Positions 38,281 through 47,352 of a stretch of 64,000 nt of DNA are shown piece by piece. Source of the DNA: Xylanimonas allomyrinae (GTDB lineage Bacteria; Actinomycetota; Actinomycetes; Actinomycetales; Cellulomonadaceae); contig NZ_CP035495.1 in the NCBI RefSeq assembly GCF_004135345.1, positions 1,736,001-1,800,000 of the forward strand. Direction: 5' to 3'. The notes below the pieces were generated by a model, which searched no databases, was not told where the DNA came from, and was given only the letters and a program-made list of their open reading frames with translations. How positions within the stretch are numbered: the stretch's first letter is position 1; every line of letters begins with the position of its first letter. The position numbers and the translations under genes were made by a program.

Positions 38281-39138
38281 TCACGGATCGGTGTCGAGGT
38301 CGGTGACTTCGAGCTCCGCGTAGGTGAAGGCGCCCTCGGGGGCGTGCCACACAGCGGACGCGGCTGTCGCGGTCCGCCGTCCACGCAGTTCTCGGTGGCC
38401 GCTGATGGGGGTGGACCAGCGCATGGGGGTAAACTCGCGACCGCGTGCGTCGGCCTGCAACCGGTCGTCCGAGACGAAGTCGACCAGGTCGCCATCCGGG
38501 CTGAACTCCAGGATCGCGGTCACGGTCTGGCCCGCCGCGGTGAAGATCCCGCGGACGTGATGCTCGTCGAGCGTCTCCCAGGTAACGGGTGCGAAGGGCA
38601 GCGCGCCGGGTGCCAGGATGCACAGGTCGTTGAAGACGGTGACGGTCTCGCCCTGGTTCATCGCTGGGCCCGAGCCGTCCACGACCCGGACGAGCGATAG
38701 CAGGTCGACGTGCATCACGGCGTGGCCACCGGCCATGACGTGCAGTACGTCGACGGGCAGTCCGCGCATGGTCGCGTCGAGCAGGAACAGTCGTGTCGGG
38801 TGGGGCCCGTAGGTGTTGACCTGCTCGCCGAGGAACGCCATCCATGGTCCGTCGGCGCTGGAGCGGATGCGACCACGCAGCGTGGCACGGAAGCGCGTCA
38901 CGCGCGGCAGCCCGACGGCGCCGGAACGGCGCACGTAGCGGGCGACGGCGTCGGGCAGGTGGTCTAGGTCGCGTTCGGTGAGTGCCTCGGTTGCCCCGGC
39001 AGGGCCGGCGAGGGCGGTTGCCACGTGTCGGCGGTACTGCGCGCGCAGGCCGCGGCGTCGCGACGCGAAATACCGGTACGGCGCGCCCAGCGCCTGCATC
39101 ACGGCGCGGCGCAACCTGCTGGAACCCGGCCGGTTCAC
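38281..39138 (-). CDS. DUF6544/DUF6920-like protein
   Basis: The GTG at 39138 overlaps the MarR stop (GTGA) and gives 285 residues. The sequence LTERDLDHLPDAVARYVRRSGAVGLPRV, then FRATLRGRIRSSADGPWMAFLGEQVNTY, then SLVRVVDGSGPAMNQGETVTVFNDLCILAPGAL matches a widespread family of unknown biochemistry, probably with a lipid- or ligand-binding beta barrel. It is translated with a MarR regulator, so a stress or small-molecule response is likely. No TM segment is evident. Confidence 0.75.
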   Translation of the reverse strand: MNRPGSSRLRRAVMQALGAPYRYFASRRRGLRAQYRRHVATALAGPAGATEALTERDLDHLPDAVARYVRRSGAVGLPRVTRFRATLRGRIRSSADGPWMAFLGEQVNTYGPHPTRLFLLDATMRGLPVDVLHVMAGGHAVMHVDLLSLVRVVDGSGPAMNQGETVTVFNDLCILAPGALPFAPVTWETLDEHHVRGIFTAAGQTVTAILEFSPDGDLVDFVSDDRLQADARGREFTPMRWSTPISGHRELRGRRTATAASAVWHAPEGAFTYAELEVTDLDTDP

Positions 39139-39608
39139 GCGGGCACCTCCCCCGTGGCGTCGGTGCGCTGGAGCGTGTCGATGCACCGCGACACCAGCCC
39201 GAACAAGGTGGCGACCTCGCAGTCGGTCAGGTCGGCGAAGACGGCGCCGAGGAACGCGCGCTGCTGGGCTACGGCCTCGGTGGTGTCGAAGACGGCGCTG
39301 ACCTTGTCGGTGACCGCCAGGCGCACCGTGCGACCGTCAGACGGATCAGGAAGGAGCTCCACCAGGCCGCGCGCCGCGACCTGTCCGGCGATCTTCTTGA
39401 CGTTCTGCCGCGACGTGCCGAACACCGCGGCGGTCTGGCTGAGCGTGGGCCGCTGGCCCGGGAAGGCCCTGGTCAGTACCGCCAGGAGCAGCCACTGCCT
39501 GCTGGTGACCCCAAACGGCACGAGCGCCGCTTCGGTGTGCCGTGTCAGGTGCTGGCCGAGCACGAACAGGGATCCGAAGATCTCGGCTTCAGTTTCAGAT
39601 CGATCCAT
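39135..39608 (-). CDS. MarR-family transcriptional regulator
   Basis: The 157-residue protein has the winged helix-turn-helix TLSQTAAVFGTSRQNVKKIAGQVAARGLVELLPDPSDGRTVRLAVT, with the wing DPSDGR. It is co-translated with the DUF6544-like gene. An 18-bp inverted repeat starting one base upstream of its start codon is the obvious autoregulatory operator. Confidence 0.9.
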   Translation of the reverse strand: MDRSETEAEIFGSLFVLGQHLTRHTEAALVPFGVTSRQWLLLAVLTRAFPGQRPTLSQTAAVFGTSRQNVKKIAGQVAARGLVELLPDPSDGRTVRLAVTDKVSAVFDTTEAVAQQRAFLGAVFADLTDCEVATLFGLVSRCIDTLQRTDATGEVPA

Positions 39609-39609
39609 C

Positions 39610-39627
39610 TGCGTAACCTATTACGCA
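39610..39627. promoter_or_regulatory. MarR operator candidate (inverted repeat)
   Basis: TGCGTAA, four bases, TTACGCA: perfect 7-bp arms one base upstream of the marR start codon. A bound dimer would block the promoter or the initiation region. The arms are AT-richer than the surroundings. Confidence 0.7.
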
Positions 39628-40005
39628 TCTGATGACCGCGCATTCTTCGCCGGAGGGCTACCGCCGGCGGTCGGCTTGATCGCGGCGCCGGACGCTCATT
39701 GCCCTTCCCTGCGGTCGTTGGCCGGCGGCCCCTGTCGTGGTGTCTCCCGCGCCGTCGCGCTTGTCTCTGCGGTCACTGGAGCCACCGCGAGGTGAGCCTC
39801 GGCCGTGGGCGGGCTGCATTTCTCCTGGGACGGTGTTGTCGCTTCCCGACCTGGCGCGCCCGCGGCTGTCAACGAAATCGCTGAGAAATCGATCACGATC
39901 GGGCCTGAAACACATCGTTCCTACAGTCGGCCCGCCGGCACGCACCACAGTCCGCAACCCTCGCCACGCTCGGCGTGCCACGGCGCGCACGAAGGAGCCG
40001 CATAC
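39628..40005. other. divergent intergenic region upstream of the secreted hydrolase
   Basis: About 380 bp without a supportable gene. It must hold the promoter of the secreted hydrolase; GAAGGAG at 39991-39997 is its ribosome binding site. A repeated AAATCG pattern (GAAATCGCTGAGAAATCGATC, near 39878) is the only notable motif and could be an operator. Confidence 0.4.
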
Positions 40006-42912
40006 ATGTCACACCACGTCTCGATTCGGTGGAGGGCGGCATCAGCGGCCACCTTTGCCGCCCTGGTCGCCGGCCTGCTTGCGGCGGTCGCGCCGTCCGC
40101 GGCAGCCGACGACAAAGCTGTCGGTCCCGGGTGGAACGCCATCGCAACTGCCGGTGGCGCGGAGGTCACGTACACCCTCCCCGACACGCTGCCGATCATC
40201 GACGACGCACCGACACTCGTCGTCAACGGCACGCCTGTCCCCGCCACGGAGTCGGCGGACGGCACGACCCTCTCCGCGACCGTGCCCCTCGCTGTCAGCG
40301 ACGTCGACTCGGTCTCGTTCGCGTGGACCTCGGGCGAGACCGTCATCGACAAGACCTCGCCGGAAGCGGTCGCCGAGCGCAGCGCCAAGGCGGCCCCTGC
40401 CGCCTCGACGGCCGCCGCGCCGAGCACCGCGGTGCTCGAGGCCGCCGCTGCCGACGGCGCCGAGGTCGGCCCGTACTCCTACACCGTCGACGACTACGAC
40501 TTCGGCGACCAGGCGATCGACCTCGCAGCGATCGGCGGCATCCGCGGAGAGCTCACTGGCCGCATCTACCTCCCGACGGCCGGTGGCGCCCGCCCCGTCG
40601 TCATCCTCCTTCACGGCCGCCACACCTCGTGCTCCACCCTCGTCAGCGGCACGCAGAACCCGAACCGCTGGCCGTGCGTCGGCGGGCAGACCGAGGTCCC
40701 GAGCTACAAGGGCTACGACGGCACCGGCGAGACGCTCGCGAGCCAGGGCTACGCGGTCGTGTCGATCTCGGCGAACGCGATCAACGCGAACGACAACCAG
40801 CTCGCCGCCGACAACGGCGCCGAGGCCCGCGGCCAGCTCGTGCTCGACACGCTGTCCTTCCTGCAGAAGGCCACCGAGGGCAAGGTCGTGTCATTCCATG
40901 ACGACGCTCTCGACCGCGACATGACGCTCGATGACGCGCTCGATGCCCCGCAGGCCGACCTCGGCTCCACGGACCCGAACACGCTCGACGCGTCCGGCCT
41001 CATCGGCCGTCTCGACTTCTCGAGCATCGGCCTCATGGGTCACTCGCGCGGCGGTGAGGGCGTCGTCTCGGCCGTCGAGCTCAACCAGGCGCTCGACAAG
41101 CCGTTCTCCATCAAGTCCGTCCTGCCGCTCGCGCCCGTCGACTTCGGTCGCATGACCGTCGCGAACACGCCGATGCTCCTGATCCTCCCCTACTGCGACG
41201 GCGATGTCTCCAACCAGCAGGGCCAGCATTTCGTCGACGACTCGCGGTACGCGTTCGACCAGTCCGTCCTGATCTCGACGGTGTGGGTCATGGGCGCCAA
41301 CCACAACTTCTTCAACTCCGTGTGGACGCCGGGCAAGTACGGCTACTCGACGTCGGACGACTGGGGCGCCACCTCGACCGACTCCTACTGCGGCCCGCGC
41401 TCTTCCACCAACCAGCGCCTAACGGCGGACGAGCAGTACGACGTCGGTACGTCCCTGATGAGCGCCTGGTTCCGTCTCACCCTGGGCGGCGACGACGACC
41501 TCATGTCCGCCTTCGACGGTTCGACGCCGCAGACGCCGATCCCCTCCGTCCCGACGGCCGATGTTCGCACCGTGGGCTTCGCCCCGACCGCGTCCCGCGT
41601 CGACCTCGAACCGTTCACGACTGCGAGTGCCACGACGACGGCCTCGGGTTCGGCGTCGTACGTGACGTGCGCGAGCGCGGGTGGCCGCACCCTGCCGCAG
41701 GACCTGCCGGCCTGTGCGACGGCGATCAGCGGCGTGCGCAGCACGAGCGGTATGCCGCACTGGACGCCGGCGTCGTTCGCACCGAACGTCCCCGCCTCGC
41801 CCATGGGTGAGTTCACGTGGACCTCGACGTCAGACGCGGGCCTCACCGTCACCCTGCCAGGGCAGCAGAAGAACGCCAGCAAGTACGACTATCTGACATT
41901 CAAGACGGCCCCGGAGGAGAACGTCGTCTCCGGCACCGACCTGGTCGTCACGGTGAAGGACACGTCCGGGAAGTCGTGGAGCGCGCCGGTCTCCGAGCTC
42001 AACCCGCTCGCCGTCCAGCGCATGCCGAAGAGCACCTCGACGACGCTCAACAAGATCGTGCTCCAGCAGGTCTCGATCCCCATCACCTCCCTGACCGGCG
42101 TCGACACGAAGAAGCTGGCCTCGGTTACCTTCTCCGGTGGGGTCGGTGCCGACGGCACCGAGTCGGGCGGCGTCTACCTCTCCGACCTCGCGTACTCGAG
42201 CTACTCGGTCGGCGACACCCTCGCCACGGGCACTCCGTGGACGATGAAGAAGGAGCCGACCATCAACGTCGACGCCACCTTCCTCGAGGAGGGCTCGGGC
42301 CCGTCGACCAAGCAGGTCGCGGTGTACCTCTCCAAGCCGTCGAACCACGAGACGAGCGCGTGGTTCTCCCTCGTCGGCTCGACCGCGTCGAGCGCCAAGG
42401 CGGGCCTCGCCCTCCAGAAGGTCACCTTCGCCAAGGGCGAGACCTGCAAGGCGATCGACATCCCGACGAACGGAGACACCACGGCGAGCAGCTCGACGCT
42501 GACGACCTACAAGATGTCGGTGTCGCAGAACGAGGGCGTCATCGCGGGCAAGAGCGCCGTGACGTTCCTGACCGTCCGCGAGGACGACGGTATGACAGGT
42601 TCGGCCACGCCTGCTCCGGCGGTCGGCGTCCAGGGTGACGCGTGCGCCGAGGCACTCGCCAAGTCGCAGACGTTCCCGCTGTCGGTGACCACGTCGAAGC
42701 CGGCGCTCGGATCAACCGTCACGGTGAAGGCGACGGGCTACCGCGCCGGCGAGGCCGTCACCTTCACCGTCGACGACGTGGCTTCCACCGTCGCCGCCGA
42801 CGGGTCGGGAGCGGCAACCTCTCCCGTCGTCGTCTCGACCTCAAGGGTCGCCGTGACGGCGGTCGGCGCCGGCTCCAGCCGCACCTCGACGGCGACCATC
42901 ACGGCGAAGTAG
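40006..42912 (+). CDS. large secreted alpha/beta hydrolase with C-terminal beta domains
   Basis: The ATG follows GAAGGAG. The 968-residue protein has a signal peptide (RWRAASAATFAALVAGLLAAV, cleavage near AADDK). An Ig-like N-region (35-125) leads to an alpha/beta hydrolase domain (about 150-500) with VVILLHGRHTSC, the nucleophile elbow GHSRGGEG and WVMGANHNFFNS as the catalytic His region. It continues with a jelly-roll-like domain (about 540-730), a Calx-beta-like segment (PTINVDATFLEEGSGPSTKQVAVYLS) and a final Ig-like domain (about 890-968). This resembles secreted esterase/lipase or polymer-active hydrolases of saprophytic actinomycetes; the substrate is not evident. Monocistronic, with a clear terminator. 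Confidence 0.82.
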   Translation: MSHHVSIRWRAASAATFAALVAGLLAAVAPSAAADDKAVGPGWNAIATAGGAEVTYTLPDTLPIIDDAPTLVVNGTPVPATESADGTTLSATVPLAVSDVDSVSFAWTSGETVIDKTSPEAVAERSAKAAPAASTAAAPSTAVLEAAAADGAEVGPYSYTVDDYDFGDQAIDLAAIGGIRGELTGRIYLPTAGGARPVVILLHGRHTSCSTLVSGTQNPNRWPCVGGQTEVPSYKGYDGTGETLASQGYAVVSISANAINANDNQLAADNGAEARGQLVLDTLSFLQKATEGKVVSFHDDALDRDMTLDDALDAPQADLGSTDPNTLDASGLIGRLDFSSIGLMGHSRGGEGVVSAVELNQALDKPFSIKSVLPLAPVDFGRMTVANTPMLLILPYCDGDVSNQQGQHFVDDSRYAFDQSVLISTVWVMGANHNFFNSVWTPGKYGYSTSDDWGATSTDSYCGPRSSTNQRLTADEQYDVGTSLMSAWFRLTLGGDDDLMSAFDGSTPQTPIPSVPTADVRTVGFAPTASRVDLEPFTTASATTTASGSASYVTCASAGGRTLPQDLPACATAISGVRSTSGMPHWTPASFAPNVPASPMGEFTWTSTSDAGLTVTLPGQQKNASKYDYLTFKTAPEENVVSGTDLVVTVKDTSGKSWSAPVSELNPLAVQRMPKSTSTTLNKIVLQQVSIPITSLTGVDTKKLASVTFSGGVGADGTESGGVYLSDLAYSSYSVGDTLATGTPWTMKKEPTINVDATFLEEGSGPSTKQVAVYLSKPSNHETSAWFSLVGSTASSAKAGLALQKVTFAKGETCKAIDIPTNGDTTASSSTLTTYKMSVSQNEGVIAGKSAVTFLTVREDDGMTGSATPAPAVGVQGDACAEALAKSQTFPLSVTTSKPALGSTVTVKATGYRAGEAVTFTVDDVASTVAADGSGAATSPVVVSTSRVAVTAVGAGSSRTSTATITAK

Positions 42913-42943
42913 CCCTTCGTCAGAGCACCGCACGGTGAGCACG

Positions 42944-42973
42944 GTGGCCGCCCCGACTCGTCGGGGCGGCCAC
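42944..42973 (+). terminator. hairpin after the secreted hydrolase gene
   Basis: Perfect 13-bp arms (GTGGCCGCCCCGA and its complement) around the loop CTCG, 31 bp after the stop codon. Confidence 0.88.
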
Positions 42974-43121
42974 CTCCTGTTTCACGGAGTGACTCCCCGC
43001 AGGGCTCCTGTTCCACGATGCAGGTCGACCGGGTGACGGTGATCTCCCAGGCGTTGACCTGGGAGCAGCCAGCGGAGCGTGGGAGATCCTCGCGCCCGAA
43101 GCGACGTCACCGGCTCGCGGG

Positions 43122-43212
43122 TCAGAGCTCCTCGCGGCGGAGCACGATGGCGGCTGTGGCGAGGAGTGCTGCGGCGAGGGCGAGCCCGGTGCCGAGGGGC
43201 CACCACGGGCCT
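43122..43212 (-). pseudogene. 3' fragment of an ABC-2 type permease gene
   Basis: On the minus strand, up to the TGA at 43122-43124, the sequence encodes PLGTGLALAAALLATAAIVLRREEL, the last TM and basic tail typical of ABC-2 permeases. The matching 5' fragment lies at 47353-47642 on the other side of the IS3 element. About half of a normal permease (roughly 140 residues) is missing between the fragments, so the gene is dead. Confidence 0.7.
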
Positions 43213-43244
43213 TGACCCCGTTTCTCGGACACGGGGTTTGCAGG

Positions 43245-43556
43245 CTATGCAGCCTTGGTGATCGTAGCGGTGATGGTTGTCGTGCTCGGGGTCAGGGCGC
43301 GTTCGTAGGCGTCGGGTGAGACGTTGCCGATCGCGGTGTGACGGCGGCGTGTGTTGTACCTGTTGACCCACCGGAACGTCTCTCGGCGTGCGGTGTGGAC
43401 ATCGGCGAACGCGGGGGCGCCGGCGAGGGTCTCGCGCTTGTAGGACGCGTTGAACGCCTCGGCCAGCGCGTTGTCCGCAGACGACCCGATGGCGCCCATC
43501 GACTGGATGACGCCGTAGCGGGTGCACAGGTCGGCGTAGGCCTTGGCTGTGTAGAC
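43245..43556 (-). pseudogene. IS3 orfB transposase, 3' half
   Basis: From codon GTC at 43556 the minus strand reads VYTAKAYADLCTRYGVIQSMGAIGSSADNALAEAFNASYKRETL ending in PDAYERAL: the C-terminal half of the rve integrase core, including the catalytic Glu in NALAEAF. The 5' half is at 45009-45629 beyond the IS30. Joined through one GTC the halves give an in-frame 309-residue protein. Confidence 0.9.
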
Positions 43557-45008
43557 GCTGGGTTCAACCGATGGTCGCAACACTCCAGGTCAGGAGGAGT
43601 GTCGTGGGTCGACCGTCGGATTGGATGCGTGAGGTCACGGGGCGCGCGCCGCTGAAGTCGCCAGGGGCGCCGAGTCGTCCCCGCGCGGTGGAGCGCCGGT
43701 TCTGGGACGAGATCGCCACGGGGAAGCTGCCGCGTGAGGCCGCGGAGGCGGTAGGCGTGGCGCAGGCCGTGGGGCAGCGGTGGTTCCGTCACGCTGGCGG
43801 GATGACACCGTACTCCTGGCCTGCGCCGTCGGGCCGGTATCTTTCGTTCGCGGAGCGTGAGGAGATCGCGATCGGCAACGCGCTCGGCAAGGGCGTTCGC
43901 GAGATCGCTGGCGCGCTCGGGCGGAGCCCGTCGACGATCTCGCGCGAGCTGCGCCGCAACGCCGCCACTCGCGGCGGCAAGCTCGACTACCGGGCGTCGG
44001 TGGCGCAGTGGAAGGCGGAGATGTACGCCCGCCGACCCAAGCTTGCAAAGCTCGCCACGAACGCGCGGTTGCGTGAGTACGTCGAGGACCGCCTGGCGGG
44101 CCAGATCCGGATGCCGAACGGCGCGGTCGTCGCCGGCCCCGTCGAGCGGGACTGGAAGGGCCTGAACAAGCCCCACCGCCAGGACCGGCGCTGGGTCAAG
44201 GCATGGAGCCCCGAGCAGATCTCCAACCGGCTGAAGATCGACTTCCCCGATGATGAGGCCATGAGGATCAGCCACGAGGCGATCTACCAGGCCCTGTTCA
44301 TCGAGGCCCGCGGTGCGCTCAAGCGTGAGCTCATCCTCTGCCTGCGCACCGGGCGGGCCCTGCGAATGCCTCGGGCTCGTTCGAAGCGTGTGCCCTGGGC
44401 GCACGTGACCGAGGATGTGCTGATCAGCGAGCGGCCCGCCGAGGCCGAGGACCGCGCGATCCCTGGCCACCACGAGGGCGACCTGATCATCGGCATCAAC
44501 CGGTCAGCGATCGGCACCGTCGTCGAACGCACAACGGGCTACACCACCCTGGTCCACCTGCCCCGCGAGGCGGGCTGGCGTGAGCAGCCGCTCGTGAAGA
44601 ACGGTCCCGCGCTCTCCGGCTATGGCGCCATCTCGATGAACAAGGCCCTCGCCCGAGCGCTGGCGTCGATGCCTGACGATCTCAAGCGCTCCCTGACCTG
44701 GGACCGCGGCAAAGAGATGTCGGCCCACGCACAGTTCACCATCGACACCGGTCTCAAGGTCTACTTCGCCGATCCGCGCAGCCCGTGGCAGCGCGGCACG
44801 AACGAGAACACCAACGGGCTGCTCCGGCAGTACTTCCCCAAGGGCACCGACCTCTCGAGGTGGGATGCCGCAGACCTGGCCGCGGTTGCTCACGCCCTCA
44901 ACACACGGCCGCGGAAGAGGCTCGGCTGGCGAACCCCGGCCGAAGCGTGGGACGAGCACCTACGATCTACCGAACAGCAACGTGTTGCGACGACCAGTTG
45001 ATTCCGCC
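43557..45008. mobile_element. IS30-family insertion sequence
   Basis: The 1452-bp element is bounded by 27-bp imperfect inverted repeats (20 of 27 matches, inner ends GTCGCAACAC) and flanked by a 3-bp target duplication GAC at 43554-43556 and 45009-45011. Removing the element and one GAC restores the IS3 orfB reading HGSVYTAKAY. One transposase gene fills it. Confidence 0.9.
43604..45001 (+). CDS. IS30-family transposase
   Basis: The GTG at 43604 is chosen because AGGAGG lies six bases upstream; the open frame extends further into the terminal repeat. The 465-residue protein has helix-turn-helix domains (LPREAAEAVGVAQAVGQRWFRHAGG and YLSFAEREEIAIGNALGKGVREIAGALGRSPSTISRELRRNA). The DDE core has Asp in GHHEGDLIIG, Asp in LTWDRGKEM and Glu in NENTNGLLRQYFPKG. 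It appears intact and could be the mobile copy. Confidence 0.93.
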   Translation: MGRPSDWMREVTGRAPLKSPGAPSRPRAVERRFWDEIATGKLPREAAEAVGVAQAVGQRWFRHAGGMTPYSWPAPSGRYLSFAEREEIAIGNALGKGVREIAGALGRSPSTISRELRRNAATRGGKLDYRASVAQWKAEMYARRPKLAKLATNARLREYVEDRLAGQIRMPNGAVVAGPVERDWKGLNKPHRQDRRWVKAWSPEQISNRLKIDFPDDEAMRISHEAIYQALFIEARGALKRELILCLRTGRALRMPRARSKRVPWAHVTEDVLISERPAEAEDRAIPGHHEGDLIIGINRSAIGTVVERTTGYTTLVHLPREAGWREQPLVKNGPALSGYGAISMNKALARALASMPDDLKRSLTWDRGKEMSAHAQFTIDTGLKVYFADPRSPWQRGTNENTNGLLRQYFPKGTDLSRWDAADLAAVAHALNTRPRKRLGWRTPAEAWDEHLRSTEQQRVATTS

Positions 45009-45629
45009 GACCGATCCGTGATCGCTGTGGAAGATCGCCCCGGCCAGGGAGCCGCGCACGCCGGCGGCCATCGTCAGGGCGTCGGCGACGAGGTCGGTGC
45101 GCATGTGGTCGGCCAGCGCCCACCCGGCGAGCTTGCGTGAGTGCAGGTCGATCACCGTGGCCAGGTACCAGTTCGAGCCGTCCGCGATGGGGACGTACGT
45201 GATATCGCCGACGTAGCGGCAGTTGACCGCCTCGGCGGTGAAGTCCCGCCCGAGCAGGTCGGGGAACTTGCGACCCGACTGATCCGGGACCGTGGTCCGC
45301 ACGCGGCGGCGCAGCCGGATCCCGGCCAGCCCGTGGTCGCGCATGACCCGGGCGACGCGCTTGTGGTTCACCCGCTCACGGTCGGGCGCCCCGTCGTTGA
45401 GCTCGCCGGTGACCCTGGGGGCACCGTAGGCACGGTCCCCACCCCGGGCGGGGTCCTGAGCTGCCCGGATGCGGGCGGCCAGCGCCTCGTCCGCGGCCGC
45501 CCTCGCGTGACGTCTCGGGGCGGCCTTGACCCAGTCGTAGTACGACGAGCGGGCCACCTGAACGACCTGGCACAACCGCTTCACCTCGAAGGCGTGCTGG
45601 TGGTCGGCGACGAACTGGAAGCGGTTCAC
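45009..45629 (-). pseudogene. IS3 orfB transposase, 5' half
   Basis: It starts at a GTG overlapping the orfA stop. The sequence FQFVADHQHAFEVKRLCQVVQVARSSYYDW is the HTH_21 region; CRYVGDITYVP and AIFHSDHGSV contain the first two catalytic Asp residues. It runs into IS30 sequence after SDHGSV. Confidence 0.9.
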
Positions 45630-45665
45630 CAGCGCGTCTCCCCGGCGACGCTTCTATGTCTCGTG

Positions 45666-46711
45666 TCAAGCCGACAGGGCCCACATCTGCCGATAGAGCT
45701 GGCGGGCGATGTACCGCTTGAGGCAGCGGCGGATCTCTCGGGGGTGCGTCCTTCTGCGGTGCGCCGGGCGACGTACGCGCGGGTCTCCTCGTCGTGCACC
45801 ATGCGGACCTTCGCGACGATGTCGAGTGCCATGTTGAGATGCCGGTCGCCGCTGCGAGACAGTCGGTGGCGTGTCGTCTTCCCCGAGGACGCCGGCAGCG
45901 GGGCGGTGCCGGCGAGGGCGGCGAAGGCGGCCTCGGAGCGGACGCGTCCTCGGTGCGACCAGACGGTCAGGAGCGTCGCGGCGACGACCGGGCCGACTCC
46001 CGGGATCTCGAGCAGGCCGGGCATGAGCTCGCCGACATGCGTGGCCAGCGCAGCCCGGTTGTCCTTGAGCGACTCGGTTGCTGACTCGACGGACTTGGCG
46101 AGGCGGCGTGCCTCGCTGCGGATCGTCGAGGTCGCGAGATCGTCACTGGCGCGGGTGCGCCATGCGGCGATCGTGCGGACCTGGGCGTCGCTCAGCGCCT
46201 TGCGTGCGTCCACGTTGAGACCGTGCGTCCGCACCAGGGCGTTGAGGGCGTTGCGGTCAGCGGTGCGCCGCGCGTCCATCGCCCGGCGGGCCACGAGCAG
46301 GACACGCAGCGCCGACCGCCGACCCTCGGCCCGCGGGGTGATCAGCTCGGCCTCGTCGCTGGCCAGCGCTGTGCGCGCCGCAGCACGAGCGTCGATCGGG
46401 TCCGACTTGCCGTGCACGGCCCGCTGCGCACGCTTGGGCGGCTTGACCTCGCACACCCGCTCCTCGCGGCGCGCGAGCTCGCGCGCCAGCCCAGCCCCGT
46501 AGGAGCCGGTGCACTCGATCGCGACGAGCCGGCGGCCCGGGGCGCGACGGGCGATCCAGTCCGCAGCCCGCGCCAGCCCGGCCGGGTGCGTCGGGAACTG
46601 CGCCTGGTCGACGACGGCGCCGGTCGCGGCTGCCAGGACCGCGTAGTCGTGGGTGGCGGCGTGGGTGTCCACGCCGATGACGTACTCGAACAGCTCGGCA
46701 ACTTGGGCCAC
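45666..46711 (-). CDS. IS110-family transposase (frameshifted near its end as read)
   Basis: DEDD recombinase: YVIGVDTHAATHDYAVL with the first acidic residue, VAIECTGSYGAGLARELA, and SDPIDARAAARTAL. A coiled helical middle leads to the transposase_20 domain (LLEIPGVGPVVAATLLTVW ... TAPLPASSGKTTRHRLSRSGDRHLN) with its catalytic Ser region. After RTAEGRTP the read frame drifts; adding one G to the G5 run at 45740-45744 (plus strand) gives PREIRRCLKRYIARQLYRQM, the usual IS110 C-terminus, and a 348-residue protein ending at 45666. The element may be functional if this is a read error. Confidence 0.85.
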
Positions 46712-46982
46712 GAAGACTCCTGTGTGTTCTCCAGCATGGGCAGCGCCGAACCTGGAGGAGGTCTCGCGGCAGTTCTCTAACGAGTCACACGCGCAAGGCG
46801 CGGACGAGCTTCTATCAAGCCAGCAGGACCGGACAGGCCCGGCCCCGACCTCGCCCGGCGGACAAGTCGCAGGAAGAGCAGACGACCACAGGAAGTGACG
46901 CGCCGCCAGAAATACTTCGGGTCACGCCGAGCGAGGCCGGGCCAAGTCTGTCAGCCGACCCCAGGCCAGCTGGGATCATTAG
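46712..46982 (-). ncRNA. candidate bridge-RNA region of the IS110 element
   Basis: In IS110-type elements the long non-coding end upstream of the recombinase encodes a structured bridge RNA that pairs with donor and target DNA. Here about 270 bp lie between the inferred left end and the transposase start, with no other gene. The target half-sites around the joint read GATTTCT and TCGCC. I could not fold the RNA or find the guide loops by eye, so only the position is supported. Confidence 0.4.
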
Positions 46983-47292
46983 AGAAATCCTTCGCCGCCG
47001 ACCGCAGGATGTCCCGCTCGGTCACGAGCTTCTTGACCTCGGCGCGTTGTGCCGCCAGCTCGGCCTCGAGCCGCGCGATCCGCGCCGTGTCCGACTCGGG
47101 TGCCGCTCCCGCATCCGGCCCGGTGGCCGACGGCGTCTTGGCCCCGGTCCCGAACGTCTTGACCCAGACCCGCAGCGTCTCGCGTGAGACCCCCAGATCC
47201 GCCCCGATCCCCTGGATCGTCGCGCCCGGCGTCGACTCGTACAAGTCCACCGCCCGCCGCTTGAACTCCTCGTCGTAGAACTTCCCAGCCAT
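46983..47292 (-). pseudogene. IS3 orfA, 5' part (tail at 45626-45648)
   Basis: It reads MAGKFYDEEFKRRAVDLYES, a helix-turn-helix (IQGIGADLGVSRETLRVWVKTF) and the leucine-zipper-like segment IARLEAELAAQRAEVKKLVTERDILRSAAKDF. The remaining codons (FAGETRW-stop) are at 45626-45648 on the far side of the IS110. The joined length is 110 residues. Confidence 0.88.
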
Positions 47293-47352
47293 CCTCAGAT
47301 TCTCGCTTCCCCCGCCCCACGGCGGATTCAGCGTGTCCGAGAAACGGGGTCA

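Larger units (their letters stand above)
45649..46982. mobile_element. IS110-family insertion sequence inside IS3 orfA
   Basis: The element ends are inferred by reconstruction: removing 45649-46982 rejoins orfA as SAAKDFFAGETRW followed by a stop, in frame. The 1334-bp element has no terminal inverted repeats and no target duplication, as expected for IS110. It has a transposase gene and a non-coding end of about 270 bp upstream of it. Confidence 0.8.
43214..47352. mobile_element. IS3-family element carrying nested IS30 and IS110 insertions
   Basis: Perfect 21-bp terminal inverted repeats (43214-43234 and 47332-47352, beginning TGACCCCGTTTCTC) bound 4139 bp. Removing the IS30 (1452 bp plus its 3-bp duplication) and the IS110 (1334 bp) leaves 1350 bp, a normal IS3 size. 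It contains an orfA (110 residues) and an orfB (309 residues) with a GTGA overlap when reconstructed. Both transposase frames are broken, so the element is inactive on its own. It sits inside an ABC-2 permease gene. Confidence 0.9.

Noticed and set aside
37857-38495. Minus-strand frame that could supply the missing kinase N-terminus
   Set aside because: It is Arg/Pro-rich with no hydrophobic segments and is in a different frame from the kinase.
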